Source: Actinoplanes palleronii
Lineage (GTDB): Bacteria; Actinomycetota; Actinomycetes; Mycobacteriales; Micromonosporaceae
Reading direction: 5' to 3'
DNA length: 64,000 nucleotides
NCBI RefSeq assembly: GCF_016862315.1
Contig: NZ_BOMS01000014.1
Location: forward strand, 62,001 to 126,000
The notes beneath the pieces were generated by a model. It saw only the letters and a program-made list of their open reading frames with translations, was not told where the DNA came from and made no database searches. Below are positions 25,495-34,580 of this stretch, piece after piece. Every line of letters begins with the position of its first letter. Positions within the stretch are counted from its first letter, which is position 1. Position numbers and translations under genes: made by a program.

Positions 25495-26931
25495 TTACTG
25501 ATCGGCAGCGGGGTCCGTCGTGGGCGTCGCGGGCGGGGACGTCGGCGGATCCGGGTCCGGGTCCTCGGTGGGCGGCGACGTGCTGGTGTCGGGGGTCGGC
25601 GACGACGACGGGGTGTCGCTCGGGGTCGGCGACGCGGAGGCCGACGCGCTCGGGGACGGCGACTTGCTCGGCTTGCGGGACGACGACGGCTTGCGCGTGG
25701 GGGTGTCGTCATCGTCGTCGTTCGAGATCGGCGACTCGCTGAACTGGTCGGTCGCCTCCGGCGCGGGTGTCGTGGTGGTCGTGACCACTGCCGGTTTGTC
25801 CTTGCCGTTCGGGCTGGCGTCGGCCGGGTCATCCTTGTTGGTCATCGCGAAGGCGACGCCGAGGCCGCCGGCCAGCACGAACAGCGCGATCACCGCGATC
25901 ATCAGGCTGCGCTGCACCCGCGGCGCGGCGACCGGCTCGGGCGCGCGCATCGGCGGGGGAGCGGGCGACATCCGCGGGCGGGGCACCGGCTGGGTCATCG
26001 GGGCCGGGCTCATCGGCGCCGCGCTGATCGAGGCCGGCACGGTCGGCGCGCCGCTGGTCGGTGCGATCAGCGCGGTGCCGGTCAGCCGCTTCCAGTCCTG
26101 CGGGGTGCCGGCCGCGGCATATGCCGCCTCGGCGAACTCGGCCGCGGTGGCGAACCGGTCGGCCGGCTGCTTGGCCATCGCCCGGATGATCAGCTCGCGC
26201 ACCGCGAGCGGGACGTGGTCGGGCAGCGGGTCGGGCTCGTCCTCCAGGTGACGCAGCGCGACCTGGAGCGCGTTGTCCCCGTCGAACGGGGGCTGGCCGG
26301 CGATGCAGTGGTAGGCCACCGCGCCCAGCGCGTAGACGTCGGTGCCGGGGGTCAGATTGCCCTTGGCGACCTGCTCGGGCGCCATGTAGAGCGCGGTGCC
26401 GACGATCGAGTTCAGGCCGGTCATGCTGGTCAGCGCGTTGGAGCGGGCGACACCGAAGTCGACCAGGATCACCGCGCCGGTCGGCTTCACGATCAGGTTG
26501 CCGGGCTTCACGTCCCGGTGCACGATGCCGGCGTCGTGCGCGGCGTGCAGCGCGTCGGCCGCCTGCGCCACGATCGACATCGTCTCAGCGACCGGGATCG
26601 GGCCCTGCTTGACCCGGTTGGACAGCGGCTCGCCCTCGACGAACGCCATCACCAGATAGGCGACCTTCTCCGGGCCGCCGGAGTCGCCGGCCTCGGCGTA
26701 GTCGTAGACCTCGACCACGTTCGGGTGCCGGAACGCGGCCATCATCCGGGCCTCGCCGTAGAACCGGGCGGCGAACTCGGGGTCGTCGAGCATCGCCGTG
26801 CGCAGCACCTTTACCGCTACGACACGACCCAGCACCACGTCGGTGCCACGCCACACGTCACCCATGCCACCGGTGGCGATCCGGTCGTCCAACCGGTAGC
26901 GGTTGTCCAGGAGATGTCCCGCACTGAGCAC
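25495..26931 (-). CDS. Membrane Ser/Thr protein kinase (PknB-like)
   Basis: A Hanks-type kinase of about 478 residues. The glycine loop is TGGMGDVW, the catalytic lysine is K41 (AVKVL), the catalytic loop is IVHRDVKPGN and DFG is present. One membrane segment (IAVIALFVLAGGLGVAFAM) separates the kinase from an extracellular tail rich in Ser, Thr, Pro and Asp, with no PASTA repeats. GTG at 26931 is chosen because AAGG is 8 nt upstream and the kinase fold begins directly; TTG at 27003 would add 24 residues. The low-complexity tail may span the cell wall. Confidence 0.92.
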   Translation of the reverse strand: MLSAGHLLDNRYRLDDRIATGGMGDVWRGTDVVLGRVVAVKVLRTAMLDDPEFAARFYGEARMMAAFRHPNVVEVYDYAEAGDSGGPEKVAYLVMAFVEGEPLSNRVKQGPIPVAETMSIVAQAADALHAAHDAGIVHRDVKPGNLIVKPTGAVILVDFGVARSNALTSMTGLNSIVGTALYMAPEQVAKGNLTPGTDVYALGAVAYHCIAGQPPFDGDNALQVALRHLEDEPDPLPDHVPLAVRELIIRAMAKQPADRFATAAEFAEAAYAAAGTPQDWKRLTGTALIAPTSGAPTVPASISAAPMSPAPMTQPVPRPRMSPAPPPMRAPEPVAAPRVQRSLMIAVIALFVLAGGLGVAFAMTNKDDPADASPNGKDKPAVVTTTTTPAPEATDQFSESPISNDDDDDTPTRKPSSSRKPSKSPSPSASASASPTPSDTPSSSPTPDTSTSPPTEDPDPDPPTSPPATPTTDPAADQ

Positions 26932-27078
26932 CAGGTGGACCTTTTCTGATCGGGCGGCCCCGAAGGCCGCGGTAACGAACTGATCGAGGGCAATGCCGGT
27001 CAACTGTACAGAGCCGGGCCGATCAACGGGAGATCAGCGGAGGTGCCCTTCGTCCCGTCGTGGATGGGCTCGGACATG

Positions 27079-27124
27079 CGAACAAGGGTATGGCGGCCCG
27101 GCCAGGCCGCCATACCCTTGTTCG
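27079..27124. terminator. Perfect 20-bp hairpin between kinase and coiled-coil gene
   Basis: The arms 27079-27098 and 27105-27124 are perfect complements around a 6-nt loop. It lies 15 bp beyond the stop of the minus-strand gene ending at 27139, so it most likely terminates that gene. It would also insulate the kinase gene. Confidence 0.8.
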
Positions 27125-27138
27125 GTCTCGTTGCGCCG

Positions 27139-27666
27139 CTACTGCTGCTTCTCCTCGTACGTGGGGGTGACCACGACAGCCGTTTCGGCCAGTTCCAGCT
27201 CTTCGTTCTCGGCCTGCCGCTCCAGCGCCGCGCGGGCGGTGGACGCGGCGACCCAGCCGGCCGCCAGCCCGAGCAGGCCGACCCCGGCGATCAGGCCCCA
27301 CGGGCGGCCCGGCTTGTTGCCGGCCAGCGCGCCGGCCGCGGCGTTGGCCCGTGCCCAGGCCTCGTCGGCGGCGCCACCGGCCCGGCTGGCGAGCTCGTGA
27401 CTGGCCTTGCTGGCCTTGCCGGCCAGCTTGTGGCTCTTCTTGTCGACCCGGGTGGCCAGCTTGCGGCTGCGCCGGCTGGTCTTGTCCGCCAGGGTGCTGG
27501 TCCGGTCCGCCAGCGCACGGGTGCCCCGGCCGGCCCGGTCGGCAGCGTCCGCGGCCTGCTTGCCGGCGTCCCTGGCAGTCTCACCGGCGGCCGCCATGGC
27601 GGCTGACAGGTGATCCCACGCCTGGGCGGCGGTCCGTTCGGCCCGGCTCTTCCTCGTCGTGAACAT
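27139..27666 (-). CDS. Coiled-coil membrane-anchored protein, apolipoprotein-like
   Basis: A 175-residue protein. Residues 1-115 form an alanine/lysine-rich amphipathic helix with repeats of the type ADRTxxLADKT and KLAGKASKASHELASRAG. One membrane segment follows (LIAGVGLLGLAAGWVAASTA), then an acidic tail ending in TYEEKQQ. The start MFTTRKSRAERTAAQAW at 27666 is supported by length and composition. It lies upstream of the kinase and could be a substrate, but that is inference. I recognise no named family. Confidence 0.6.
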   Translation of the reverse strand: MFTTRKSRAERTAAQAWDHLSAAMAAAGETARDAGKQAADAADRAGRGTRALADRTSTLADKTSRRSRKLATRVDKKSHKLAGKASKASHELASRAGGAADEAWARANAAAGALAGNKPGRPWGLIAGVGLLGLAAGWVAASTARAALERQAENEELELAETAVVVTPTYEEKQQ

Positions 27667-27959
27667 CGTCGGTTACCCTCCTGCGCTCGCCCTTCACCGG
27701 GTTCGTGCCCCGACAAGGGCGTCGGCAAACGTCCGGTATGGACGGCATCACATTTCCAAAACGATTTGACGTCCCGCAGTACTGTTGACCTCGCTCACAC
27801 GGGCCACTCAGGTGTCTAACAGGTTCGGGGCCTAACCTTTCGGTCAGTTTCACCGAACCTTCCGTGGGTTGGTCCATCCGTCCTGCTCCAGGACGGTCTG
27901 ACTGACCCGCGTCAAAGAGGAACAACGCCCGGCTCCCCGGGCGGGTGGAGGGAAGAGGC
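27667..27959. promoter_or_regulatory. Divergent intergenic region with small inverted repeats
   Basis: About 290 bp separate the coiled-coil gene from the STAS gene. TTGACC at 27785 resembles a -35 box. Two perfect inverted repeats lie near the STAS gene: TTCGGT/ACCGAA around 27840-27857 and CCGTCCT-GCTCC-AGGACGG at 27878-27896. The region probably holds promoters for both genes; no specific regulator site is recognised. Confidence 0.35.
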
Positions 27960-28310
27960 GTGACGCTGTCGATAATGACGTCGACGCTGGCTGACGGTGC
28001 TGTCGAGGTCTCGCCACGCGGCGAGATCGACGTCGAGAACGCGTACGAGATCCGTGAGGCCGTCGCGGCCCAGCTCGCCGAGGGCGCCCCGGCGCGCATC
28101 GAGCTCAACATGCAGCACGTGACCTTCATCGACTCCGTGGGGATCAGCGCACTCGTGGCCGCGTTCCAGCTCGCCGGGGTGAGCGGTGTCAAGGTGGTCG
28201 TGACCCAGCCGAGCCGGTTCGCTCACAAACAGCTCTGGGTGACCGGGCTGCTCGGCCTGTTCGGCAACCCTCAACCCCATCAGGACGACGCGGCGCTCTC
28301 CGGCGCCTGA
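27960..28310 (+). CDS. STAS-domain anti-sigma factor antagonist
   Basis: A 116-residue single STAS domain of the anti-anti-sigma (SpoIIAA/RsbV) type. The phosphorylatable serine lies in HVTFIDSVGISALV, and EVSPRGEIDVENAYEIREAV is the usual N-terminal strand-helix. GTG at 27960 is chosen because GGAGGG lies 7 nt upstream. It would release a sigma factor by binding an anti-sigma kinase; neither is encoded next to it. The preceding kinase gene is Hanks type, not an RsbW type, so a functional link is only possible. Confidence 0.85.
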   Translation: MTLSIMTSTLADGAVEVSPRGEIDVENAYEIREAVAAQLAEGAPARIELNMQHVTFIDSVGISALVAAFQLAGVSGVKVVVTQPSRFAHKQLWVTGLLGLFGNPQPHQDDAALSGA

Positions 28311-28344
28311 CGTCCGCGACTTCCGTGCGAGCCCGGCGTGCTGC

Positions 28345-29211
28345 TCAGTACGCCGGGCTCTGCACGTGCACGGCCTCGACGTTGATCCGGATGTCCGGAT
28401 CCTCCATCGGTGCCCGGATCGCCGTGACCACCGCGAAGTTGTCGGCCAGGGCGGCCAGGTCGGTGCCCGGGTCGAGCTCCTCCTCGGCGGCCTGGACGGC
28501 GGTGCGGACATAACCGTCACCCGCCTCGGCGATGCTCATCTGCACCTGACCGAAACGGGCCAGCCCGGCCTGCTTGAGCCCCCGGATCCCGTCCACGTGC
28601 AGGTCCGGCACGTTCAGGTTGAAGACCGTGCCGGGCGGGGTGTGCAGCAGCGAGGGGAGCAGGCGGACCGCCAGCTCGGCGGCGCTGGCCCAGTGGTGCT
28701 GCTCGTCGTCGGCCGCGTGCAGGGCGGCGATGGCGGCGCCCCCGCTGGCCGCGGTGGCCGCCGCCGGGGTGAGCACGTCCAGCGACACGGCCAGGCCGCG
28801 CAGACCGGCGTGCGAGGCGGTCAGGGTGGCGCCGACGGTGCCCGAGTGGACCACCGCGGCGCCCGCGTTGGCACCCCGGTTGATCCCGGAGACCACCAGG
28901 TCCGGCGCCGGGCCGAAGGCCTCCCGCAGGGCGAGCAGCACGATGTACGCCGGGGAGGCGGCCACTCCGTACGCCGGGATCTGCTTGGCGCCGGCCAGCT
29001 CGCGCACCTCTGAGACGATCTTGCCGTCCTGCACCACCGCGGTCATCGAGGCGCTGCTGCCGCTCGACTCGCTCAGCGGCGCGGCGACCACCACGTCGTA
29101 CTCGGCGTGTGCCAGCGCCCGGGCCAGCCAGCGGATGCCGGGCGCCTCGATGCCGTCGTCGTTGGTGATCAGGATCCGGAGGTGGCGATGGTTACCCGAA
29201 TTCGCTGTCAT
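28345..29211 (-). CDS. surE: 5'/3'-nucleotidase SurE
   Basis: A 288-residue SurE-type phosphatase. The N-terminus LRILITNDDGIEAPGIRWLA carries the metal-binding DD pair, and the segment SGINRGANAGAAVVHSGTVGA is the conserved active-site loop. It dephosphorylates nucleoside monophosphates. Its ATG overlaps the stop of the PfkB kinase by 4 bp, so both are made from one mRNA. Confidence 0.9.
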   Translation of the reverse strand: MTANSGNHRHLRILITNDDGIEAPGIRWLARALAHAEYDVVVAAPLSESSGSSASMTAVVQDGKIVSEVRELAGAKQIPAYGVAASPAYIVLLALREAFGPAPDLVVSGINRGANAGAAVVHSGTVGATLTASHAGLRGLAVSLDVLTPAAATAASGGAAIAALHAADDEQHHWASAAELAVRLLPSLLHTPPGTVFNLNVPDLHVDGIRGLKQAGLARFGQVQMSIAEAGDGYVRTAVQAAEEELDPGTDLAALADNFAVVTAIRAPMEDPDIRINVEAVHVQSPAY

Positions 29212-30152
29212 GATGCCTTCTTGATCGGGGTCAGCCGGACTCGTTCGGTGAGCACCCGGACGGCGTCGACGTGCCCGGTGCCGAGGCCGTGGCGGGTGAC
29301 GTTGAGGGCGCCCGCGGCGGCGCCGGTGCGCACCGCGTCGGTCATCGAGCCGCCGTTCGCCAGGGTGGCGGCGACGCCGGCGGTCATCGAGTCGCCGGCG
29401 CCGCGGTGCTCGGCTGCGGTCAGCTTGGGCAGCGTGACGGTGTAGATCTCGTCGTCGATCAGGGCCAGGGCGCCCTCCCCGGCGCGCGAGACCAGGACCG
29501 CGTCGGCGCCGTCGGTGTTCAGCTTGACCAGTGCGTTCATCAGCTCACGGGTGGAGCCGTCGGCGGCCGCGCCATCCTTGATCAGCTCTTCGTGGCTGAT
29601 CTTGACGACCGTGCAGCCGGCCTCCATCACGGCGGCGAGGTACCGCCCGCACAGGTCGGCGATCACCCGGCAGCCGTTCGCCTTCAGATCGGCGGAGAGC
29701 CGGCCGTAGACCTCCGGCTTGATCACCGAGGGGTGCGCCGGGCCGCTCAGGATCGCGATGCCGGCGGTCAGGCCCTCGGCCAGGGTGAGGTTGTAGAGCT
29801 CGTCCAGCTCGTGCCGGGAGAGCGGGGTGCCGGGGCGCTCGGCGATCTCCTCGCGGGTGCCGCTGCGGCGGTCGTGCACGTACCACCCGCTGCCGTGCTC
29901 GCGGTTCACCAGACGGAGTGTCACCCCGGGCAGGTCCGCCATCAGCGGGACCAGCACCCGGCCGACCTCGCCCCCGGCGGCCGTGCAGAGCGTCACCTTG
30001 GCGCCCAACGACGTGATCATGCGGGTCTGCCAGATGCCCTGGCCACCCGGGTGCACGTGCAGTTCGGGTTCGTCGTGGTGTTGTTCGATGGTCACCGTCA
30101 GCTGTGGGGCCGGCGCGAAGACCATGACCCGGCCGTCACTCATGATTCGCAT
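29208..30152 (-). CDS. PfkB-family sugar kinase (1-phosphofructokinase-like)
   Basis: A protein of about 314 residues, ribokinase/PfkB fold. GGQGIWQTRMITSLGAKVTL is the PfkB signature 1 region, and HRGAGDSMTAGVAATLANG carries the GAGD catalytic aspartate and anion hole. The N-terminus VMVFAPAPQLTVTIEQ resembles 1-phosphofructokinases. ATG at 30152 or 30143 may be used. The segment immediately upstream is GC-rich repeat, not coding. The pairing with surE suggests sugar- or nucleoside-phosphate salvage; the substrate is not decided by sequence. Confidence 0.82.
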   Translation of the reverse strand: MRIMSDGRVMVFAPAPQLTVTIEQHHDEPELHVHPGGQGIWQTRMITSLGAKVTLCTAAGGEVGRVLVPLMADLPGVTLRLVNREHGSGWYVHDRRSGTREEIAERPGTPLSRHELDELYNLTLAEGLTAGIAILSGPAHPSVIKPEVYGRLSADLKANGCRVIADLCGRYLAAVMEAGCTVVKISHEELIKDGAAADGSTRELMNALVKLNTDGADAVLVSRAGEGALALIDDEIYTVTLPKLTAAEHRGAGDSMTAGVAATLANGGSMTDAVRTGAAAGALNVTRHGLGTGHVDAVRVLTERVRLTPIKKAS

Positions 30153-30386
30153 TCTGATCGGTTCCCGCAGCCGCCGTGGCGGTTCGCAGAAAGAACAGAA
30201 GCGACGTTCTACAACTCGAGCCTCCCGGGGCTCATCACGCTGGCCACGGGGCCGGTGGGTGGCGCGGGACTGGTGTCGCACGCGCGCCGGCATGGCTCGA
30301 TCGTGCGCCCTCGATGTGATGATCGCCAGACGAGGGGCCGCGGGCAGGGGGCCCCTGACGGCGCGCGGCGGCCCGGAGCGCTTCCG

Positions 30387-30454
30387 GTCTCGCGCCGTTT
30401 CCGGCGTCGCGCCGCTCCCGGTCTCGCGCTGGTCCCCGCGTCGCGCCGGTCCCG
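30387..30454. repeat. Four tandem 17-bp GC repeats
   Basis: Four adjacent 17-bp units (30387, 30404, 30421, 30438) share the core TCGCGC[CT]G with TCCC or TTCC after it. Units 1 and 3 begin GTCTCGCG; units 2 and 4 begin GCGTCGCG, giving a 34-bp superperiod. A degenerate unit may precede them at 30370. They lie between pfkB and the helD terminator. Confidence 0.6.
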
Positions 30455-30477
30455 GTCCCGGCGGGGCCGGGACCGGG
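30451..30477 (-). terminator. Terminator of the HelD-like gene
   Basis: CCCGGTCCCGG pairs perfectly with CCGGGACCGGG around a 5-nt loop, 8 bp after the minus-strand stop at 30485. There is no T-run, as common in this genome. Confidence 0.7.
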
Positions 30478-30484
30478 GAGCGGG

Positions 30485-32608
30485 CTACGGGTGCCAGTCG
30501 GGGTTGGTGCCGACCGTGGTGAGGCGCTGGGTGGCGCGGGAGAGGGCGACGTAGAGCGTGCGGACCCCGGACTTGTCGACCGCGATCTGGCCCGGCTCGA
30601 CCAGCACCACCGCGTCGTACTCCATGCCCTTGGCCTCCAGCGCGGTGACCACGTGGACACGTTCCGGCAGGCCGGTGACCCACGCGGCCATCTCGTCCCG
30701 GCGGGACACCGGGGCGATCACCCCGATCGTCCCGTCCACGTCGGCCAGCTGCTTCTCGGCCAGCTCGCGGACCGTGGCCGGCAGCGCGCCGGCCGTGGTC
30801 ACCACGTCGACCGGGTCGACGCCGGTGGAGCGCACCGCCGAGGGCAGCGGCAGGTCCGGCAGGATCGCCCGGATCACCGAGGCGGCCACCGCGAAGATCT
30901 CCGACGAGTTCCGGTAGTTCGTGGTCAGCGAGTAGCTGTTGCGCTTGCGGGTGCCGAGTGCCTTCTCCCGGGACCGGTCCAGCTCGTCCGGGTCGCCGGA
31001 CCAGGCGGTCTGCGCCGGGTCGCCGACGATCGTCCAGGACGCGTACGCCCCCCGCCGGCCGATCATCCGCCACTGCATCGGCGAGACGTCCTGCGACTCG
31101 TCGACCACCACGTGCGCGTAGTCGCGGTAGTCCTCCTCGCGCTCGACCTGCTGGGCGCGGGCCGCGGCCTGCCGGTCGGCGAACGTGCTGACCTCCTGGA
31201 CGCCGTCCCGGACGTGGAACGGGTTGCGGGACTTCTTCTGCGCCTTCCGGGGGCGGCCCATCAGCTCGTCCAGCTCGTCGAGCAGCGCCACGTCGGAGAT
31301 CGTCGGGCCGTGCTCGGCGAGGGCGTCGAAGGAGCCCTGCAGGGTCTCGATCTCGTCGCGGGAGAGCACGCCGTTCGCGTACGCCCGGAGCCGTTTCGGA
31401 TCGGCCAGCCAGCGCAGCACCCGCAGCGGGGTGAACCGCGGCCACCACGCCTTCAGGAACTCCCGGAAGTCGGTGCGGTCGGCCAGCTCCGACTCGAACT
31501 CGCGCTTCTCCGGCAGCCCGCTCAGCTTCGCGTCCCGGGCCTGCGCCCAGAGCGCGTCGAAGACCCGGTCGAAGCCGGTGCCGCGGACCTCGTTGCGGCG
31601 CGCGCCACGCTGCAGCACCTTGCGCCGGATCTGCTCCAGCGCCTGGGCGTCCAGCCGGAGCAGGGCGCCCCGGTAGAGCAGGCGCAGCTCGGTCGGCGCG
31701 CCCGGCACGGCGTCGTGCGAGGCCCGCTCCAGCACCCGGCGGATCCGCAGCGAGCCCTTGATCGCGGCCACCTCGGTGGAGTCCACCCGGGTCGCGTCCC
31801 AGCCCGGCACCAGCGAGCCCAGCGAGCGCAGCGTCGCGGTCTCCTCGCCGAGCGAGGGCAGCACGGTGGCGATGTAGTTGACGAACACCCCGGACGGGCC
31901 GACCACCAGGATGCCGCCGCCGGCGAACCGGCTGCGGTCGGAGTAGAGCAGGTACGCCGCGCGGTGCAGGGCGACAGCGGTCTTGCCGGTGCCCGGACCG
32001 CCGGTCACGATCGTCACCCCGCCGGCGGGGGAGCGGATCGCCTCGTCCTGCTCGCGCTGGATGGTGGCGACGATGTCGCGCATCCCGGTGCCGGTCGCCT
32101 TGGCCAGGCTGGCCAGCAGCGCGCCGTCGCCGACCACGGTCATCCCGGGCGGCGCGGCCTCCGGGTCGAGCAGGTCGTCCTCGATGCCGGTGACCCGCTC
32201 ACGGGTGGACTGGATCATCCGGCGCCGGATCACGCCCAGCGGTTCGGCCGGGGTGGCCTGGTAGAACGCCGCGGCGGCCGGCGCCCGCCAGTCGACGACG
32301 AGCGGTCGTGAGGCGTCGTCGCGGATACCCATCCGGCCGACGTAGTGGGTGGCTCCGGTCAGCAGGTCGAGGCGGCCGAAGACCAGGCCCTCGTGCTCGG
32401 TGTCCAGGGTCTGCCGCCGCCGGGCCGCGTGGTACACCATCGCGTCGCGCTCGACCAGCGCGCCGAACGTGCCCACGCCGGCCTGGCGGTAGCCCTCTTT
32501 CTCGGCTCGGGATGCGTCCTGGCGCAGCTCGGCGAGCCGGGTGTAGACCCGGTCGACGTGCTGCTGCTCGATCGCGATCTCCTGCTGCAGGACGGTGGCG
32601 TCGCTCAA
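30485..32608 (-). CDS. helD: HelD-like RNA polymerase-associated helicase
   Basis: A superfamily 1 ATPase of about 707 residues. Walker A is GGPGTGKTAVALHRAAYLLY; motif II is DESQDVSPMQW; later motifs are EAKGMEYDAVVLVEP and LYVALSRATQRL. The N-terminal helices (QQEIAIEQQHVDRVYTRL) form the coiled-coil arm that in HelD proteins enters the RNA polymerase channels. HelD recycles stalled RNA polymerase, and some actinobacterial relatives give rifamycin tolerance. TTG at 32608 is chosen because GGGAG is 10 nt upstream and the homology begins there; an ATG further upstream is in poorly coding sequence. Confidence 0.86.
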   Translation of the reverse strand: MSDATVLQQEIAIEQQHVDRVYTRLAELRQDASRAEKEGYRQAGVGTFGALVERDAMVYHAARRRQTLDTEHEGLVFGRLDLLTGATHYVGRMGIRDDASRPLVVDWRAPAAAAFYQATPAEPLGVIRRRMIQSTRERVTGIEDDLLDPEAAPPGMTVVGDGALLASLAKATGTGMRDIVATIQREQDEAIRSPAGGVTIVTGGPGTGKTAVALHRAAYLLYSDRSRFAGGGILVVGPSGVFVNYIATVLPSLGEETATLRSLGSLVPGWDATRVDSTEVAAIKGSLRIRRVLERASHDAVPGAPTELRLLYRGALLRLDAQALEQIRRKVLQRGARRNEVRGTGFDRVFDALWAQARDAKLSGLPEKREFESELADRTDFREFLKAWWPRFTPLRVLRWLADPKRLRAYANGVLSRDEIETLQGSFDALAEHGPTISDVALLDELDELMGRPRKAQKKSRNPFHVRDGVQEVSTFADRQAAARAQQVEREEDYRDYAHVVVDESQDVSPMQWRMIGRRGAYASWTIVGDPAQTAWSGDPDELDRSREKALGTRKRNSYSLTTNYRNSSEIFAVAASVIRAILPDLPLPSAVRSTGVDPVDVVTTAGALPATVRELAEKQLADVDGTIGVIAPVSRRDEMAAWVTGLPERVHVVTALEAKGMEYDAVVLVEPGQIAVDKSGVRTLYVALSRATQRLTTVGTNPDWHP

Positions 32609-32774
32609 GTCGGTCGTTCTCCCTTTCATGCGCACCGCCAGCGCTCGCGCGAAGGGGGCAATCGAACTTACTCCCGCCCCGCAATCCGCGACCAAGCGGC
32701 CCCTGGCCGGCCCTGGCGCTCACCGCATCGTTCGAACCTCTCACAAACGAGCGGGGGTGTGCGGATGTTCCGGC

Positions 32775-33725
32775 TCAGGCGGCCCGGCGTCGCAGTGGAA
32801 CGCTCGTCGCCCGCGGATTCTTCCGAGTGGCGCGATTCACCCGGCGGACCACGGTGAGCAGCGCCTCGGTGACCTCCTCCGGGCGTTCCAGCGGCAGCAT
32901 GTGGCCCGCGCCGGGGCAGACGGTCAGCTGGGCGTGCGGCAGCGCGGCCGCGATCGACTCGGCGCAGGCCGGCGGGGTGAGCCGGTCCCGGTCGCCGACC
33001 AGCACCGCGGCCGGCACGTCGGCGAGGGCCGCCAGGGTCGCCAGCCGCTGCTGCGCGCCGATCGAGGCGCGGAACCCGCCGATCGACTGCAGCGGGGCCC
33101 GGCCGACGCTGCGCAGGGCCAGGCCCAGGTCGTCGGAGGCGCACCGGTCACCGAAGAGCAGCCAGCGCATCACGGGCGCCAGGACGGGCAGCACGGCCCG
33201 ATGCGGTCGCCAGGCACCGGACCGGGCCAACAGGCCCGCTCCGAGCGTCTCACCGGCCCGCAGCAGGGTCGCCAGGTGGTCCGGTAGGCCGTACCGGGTG
33301 TGGGTGTGTCCCTCGGCGGTGGTGGAGACCAGGACCAGGCCGGCCACCCGGTCGGTGAACTCGGCGAGATGGCGGTGGGCGTACTCCATGATCGTCATGC
33401 CGCCCATCGAGTGGCCGACGAGCACCACCGGGCCGGTCGGGGCCAGCCGGCGCAGCACCTCGGCCAGGTCGTCGCCGAGCTGGTCCAGGGTGGCGCCGTG
33501 GCGGCCGGTGGCCGACGAGCGGCCGTGCCCGCGGGTGTCGTAGGCGATCACCCGGGGTGCGCGGCGGCCCATCCCGCTGAGCGCGTCCACCTGATGCCGC
33601 CAGGTCCGGCGGTCCAGGCACCAGCCGTGCAGCAGCACCACGGTGACCGGGGCGTCGGCCGGGCCGGTGATCTCGACGTGCAGGCGTACTCCGTCGGCCA
33701 GGGTGATCTCGGTCCGCTCGGACAT
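32775..33725 (-). CDS. Alpha/beta hydrolase
   Basis: A 316-residue alpha/beta hydrolase. The oxyanion segment is LLHGWCLDRRTW, the nucleophile elbow is GHSMGG, the acid is in VLVGDRDRLTPP and the catalytic histidine is in GAGHMLPLERPEEV. ATG at 33725 has GGAGG 6 nt upstream. The substrate is unknown; short acyl esters or a peroxidase-like role are both possible. It is separated from the divergent carbonic anhydrase gene by 169 bp that contains a perfect ATCACGCGTGAT palindrome at 33776-33787. Confidence 0.85.
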   Translation of the reverse strand: MSERTEITLADGVRLHVEITGPADAPVTVVLLHGWCLDRRTWRHQVDALSGMGRRAPRVIAYDTRGHGRSSATGRHGATLDQLGDDLAEVLRRLAPTGPVVLVGHSMGGMTIMEYAHRHLAEFTDRVAGLVLVSTTAEGHTHTRYGLPDHLATLLRAGETLGAGLLARSGAWRPHRAVLPVLAPVMRWLLFGDRCASDDLGLALRSVGRAPLQSIGGFRASIGAQQRLATLAALADVPAAVLVGDRDRLTPPACAESIAAALPHAQLTVCPGAGHMLPLERPEEVTEALLTVVRRVNRATRKNPRATSVPLRRRAA

Positions 33726-33894
33726 GGGCACCTCCGCGTCATCCACGCCCCCGCGTGTACCCACGGGTAATAAGCATCACGCGTGATCGGGACGATTGCC
33801 ACTGGCGCTCCGGACAGGTCCTGTCGCCCTTTAGTGACCGTGAGCTGCCTCGCAATTACTTTCGCTTGGCGTCCGGACAGCGAGAATCATCGGC

Positions 33895-34509
33895 ATGACA
33901 GCCATTCGCGCTGCCCAGGCCATCACGCCCGGCACAGCTCTGGGCATGCTCACCACGGGCAACAAGCGTTTCGTCTACGGCACGCCGCACTACGGGCACA
34001 ACGTCACCCAGGCCGCGGCGACGGCCGGTGGCCAGCAGCCGCACTCGGTCGTGCTGGGGTGCATCGACTCCCGGGTGCCGCTCGAGGCGATCTTCGACCA
34101 GTCGTTCGGCTCGATCTGCGTGGCCCGCTCCGGCGCGCACGTGCTGGACCGGTCGATGGTCGGCTCGGTGGAGTTCGCGGTGTCGTCGCTCGGCGTCTCG
34201 CTGGCCCTGGTGGTGGGACACAAGCGGTGCGGCGCGGTGACCGCCACGGTCGACGCGGTGCGCTCCGGCGAGATGCCGGGCGGTGACGTCGGATACCTGG
34301 TGGAGGAGATCTCCCCGGCGGTGGACGGGCTGGACCTGGACGATCCGTCGGCGACCGAGCAGGCGATCCGGGCGCACGTGATCCGTACCGTGGAGCGGTT
34401 GCGCCGCAGCGACGGCCTGGCGCCGGCGATCGCGGCGGGCCGGATCGACGTGGTCGGCGCGATCTACGACCTGGACACCGGCGGGGTGGAGTTCCTGGAA
34501 AACGCTTGA
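33895..34509 (+). CDS. Beta-carbonic anhydrase
   Basis: A 204-residue beta-class carbonic anhydrase. The zinc ligands are C56 (GCIDSR, with D58 and R60), H109 and C112 (GHKRCGA). It interconverts CO2 and bicarbonate in the cytoplasm, supplying bicarbonate for carboxylases such as those of fatty acid synthesis. It reads toward a strong terminator and is monocistronic. Confidence 0.92.
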   Translation: MTAIRAAQAITPGTALGMLTTGNKRFVYGTPHYGHNVTQAAATAGGQQPHSVVLGCIDSRVPLEAIFDQSFGSICVARSGAHVLDRSMVGSVEFAVSSLGVSLALVVGHKRCGAVTATVDAVRSGEMPGGDVGYLVEEISPAVDGLDLDDPSATEQAIRAHVIRTVERLRRSDGLAPAIAAGRIDVVGAIYDLDTGGVEFLENA

Positions 34510-34524
34510 TCTTCATCAACCGCG

Positions 34525-34564
34525 AAAAGGCACCTCCCGGTACGAGACCGGAAGGTGCCTTTTT
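34525..34564. terminator. Bidirectional terminator after carbonic anhydrase
   Basis: AAAAGGCACCT and AGGTGCCTTTT flank an inner CCGGT/ACCGG stem with one mismatch. The 3' T-run ends the plus-strand gene and the 5' A-run serves the minus-strand gene ending at 34581. Confidence 0.9.
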
Positions 34565-34580
34565 CCGTGCGTGGGGCTGC

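Noticed and set aside
26932-27003. N-terminal extension of the Ser/Thr kinase to TTG at 27003
   Set aside because: No ribosome site there; GTG at 26931 has AAGG at good spacing directly before the kinase fold.
27667-27959. Small ORFs in the divergent region before the STAS gene
   Set aside because: None has a ribosome site or recognisable product.
32609-32774. Rifamycin-associated element before helD
   Set aside because: I looked for the paired inverted repeat found at rifamycin-linked genes and saw no convincing match.
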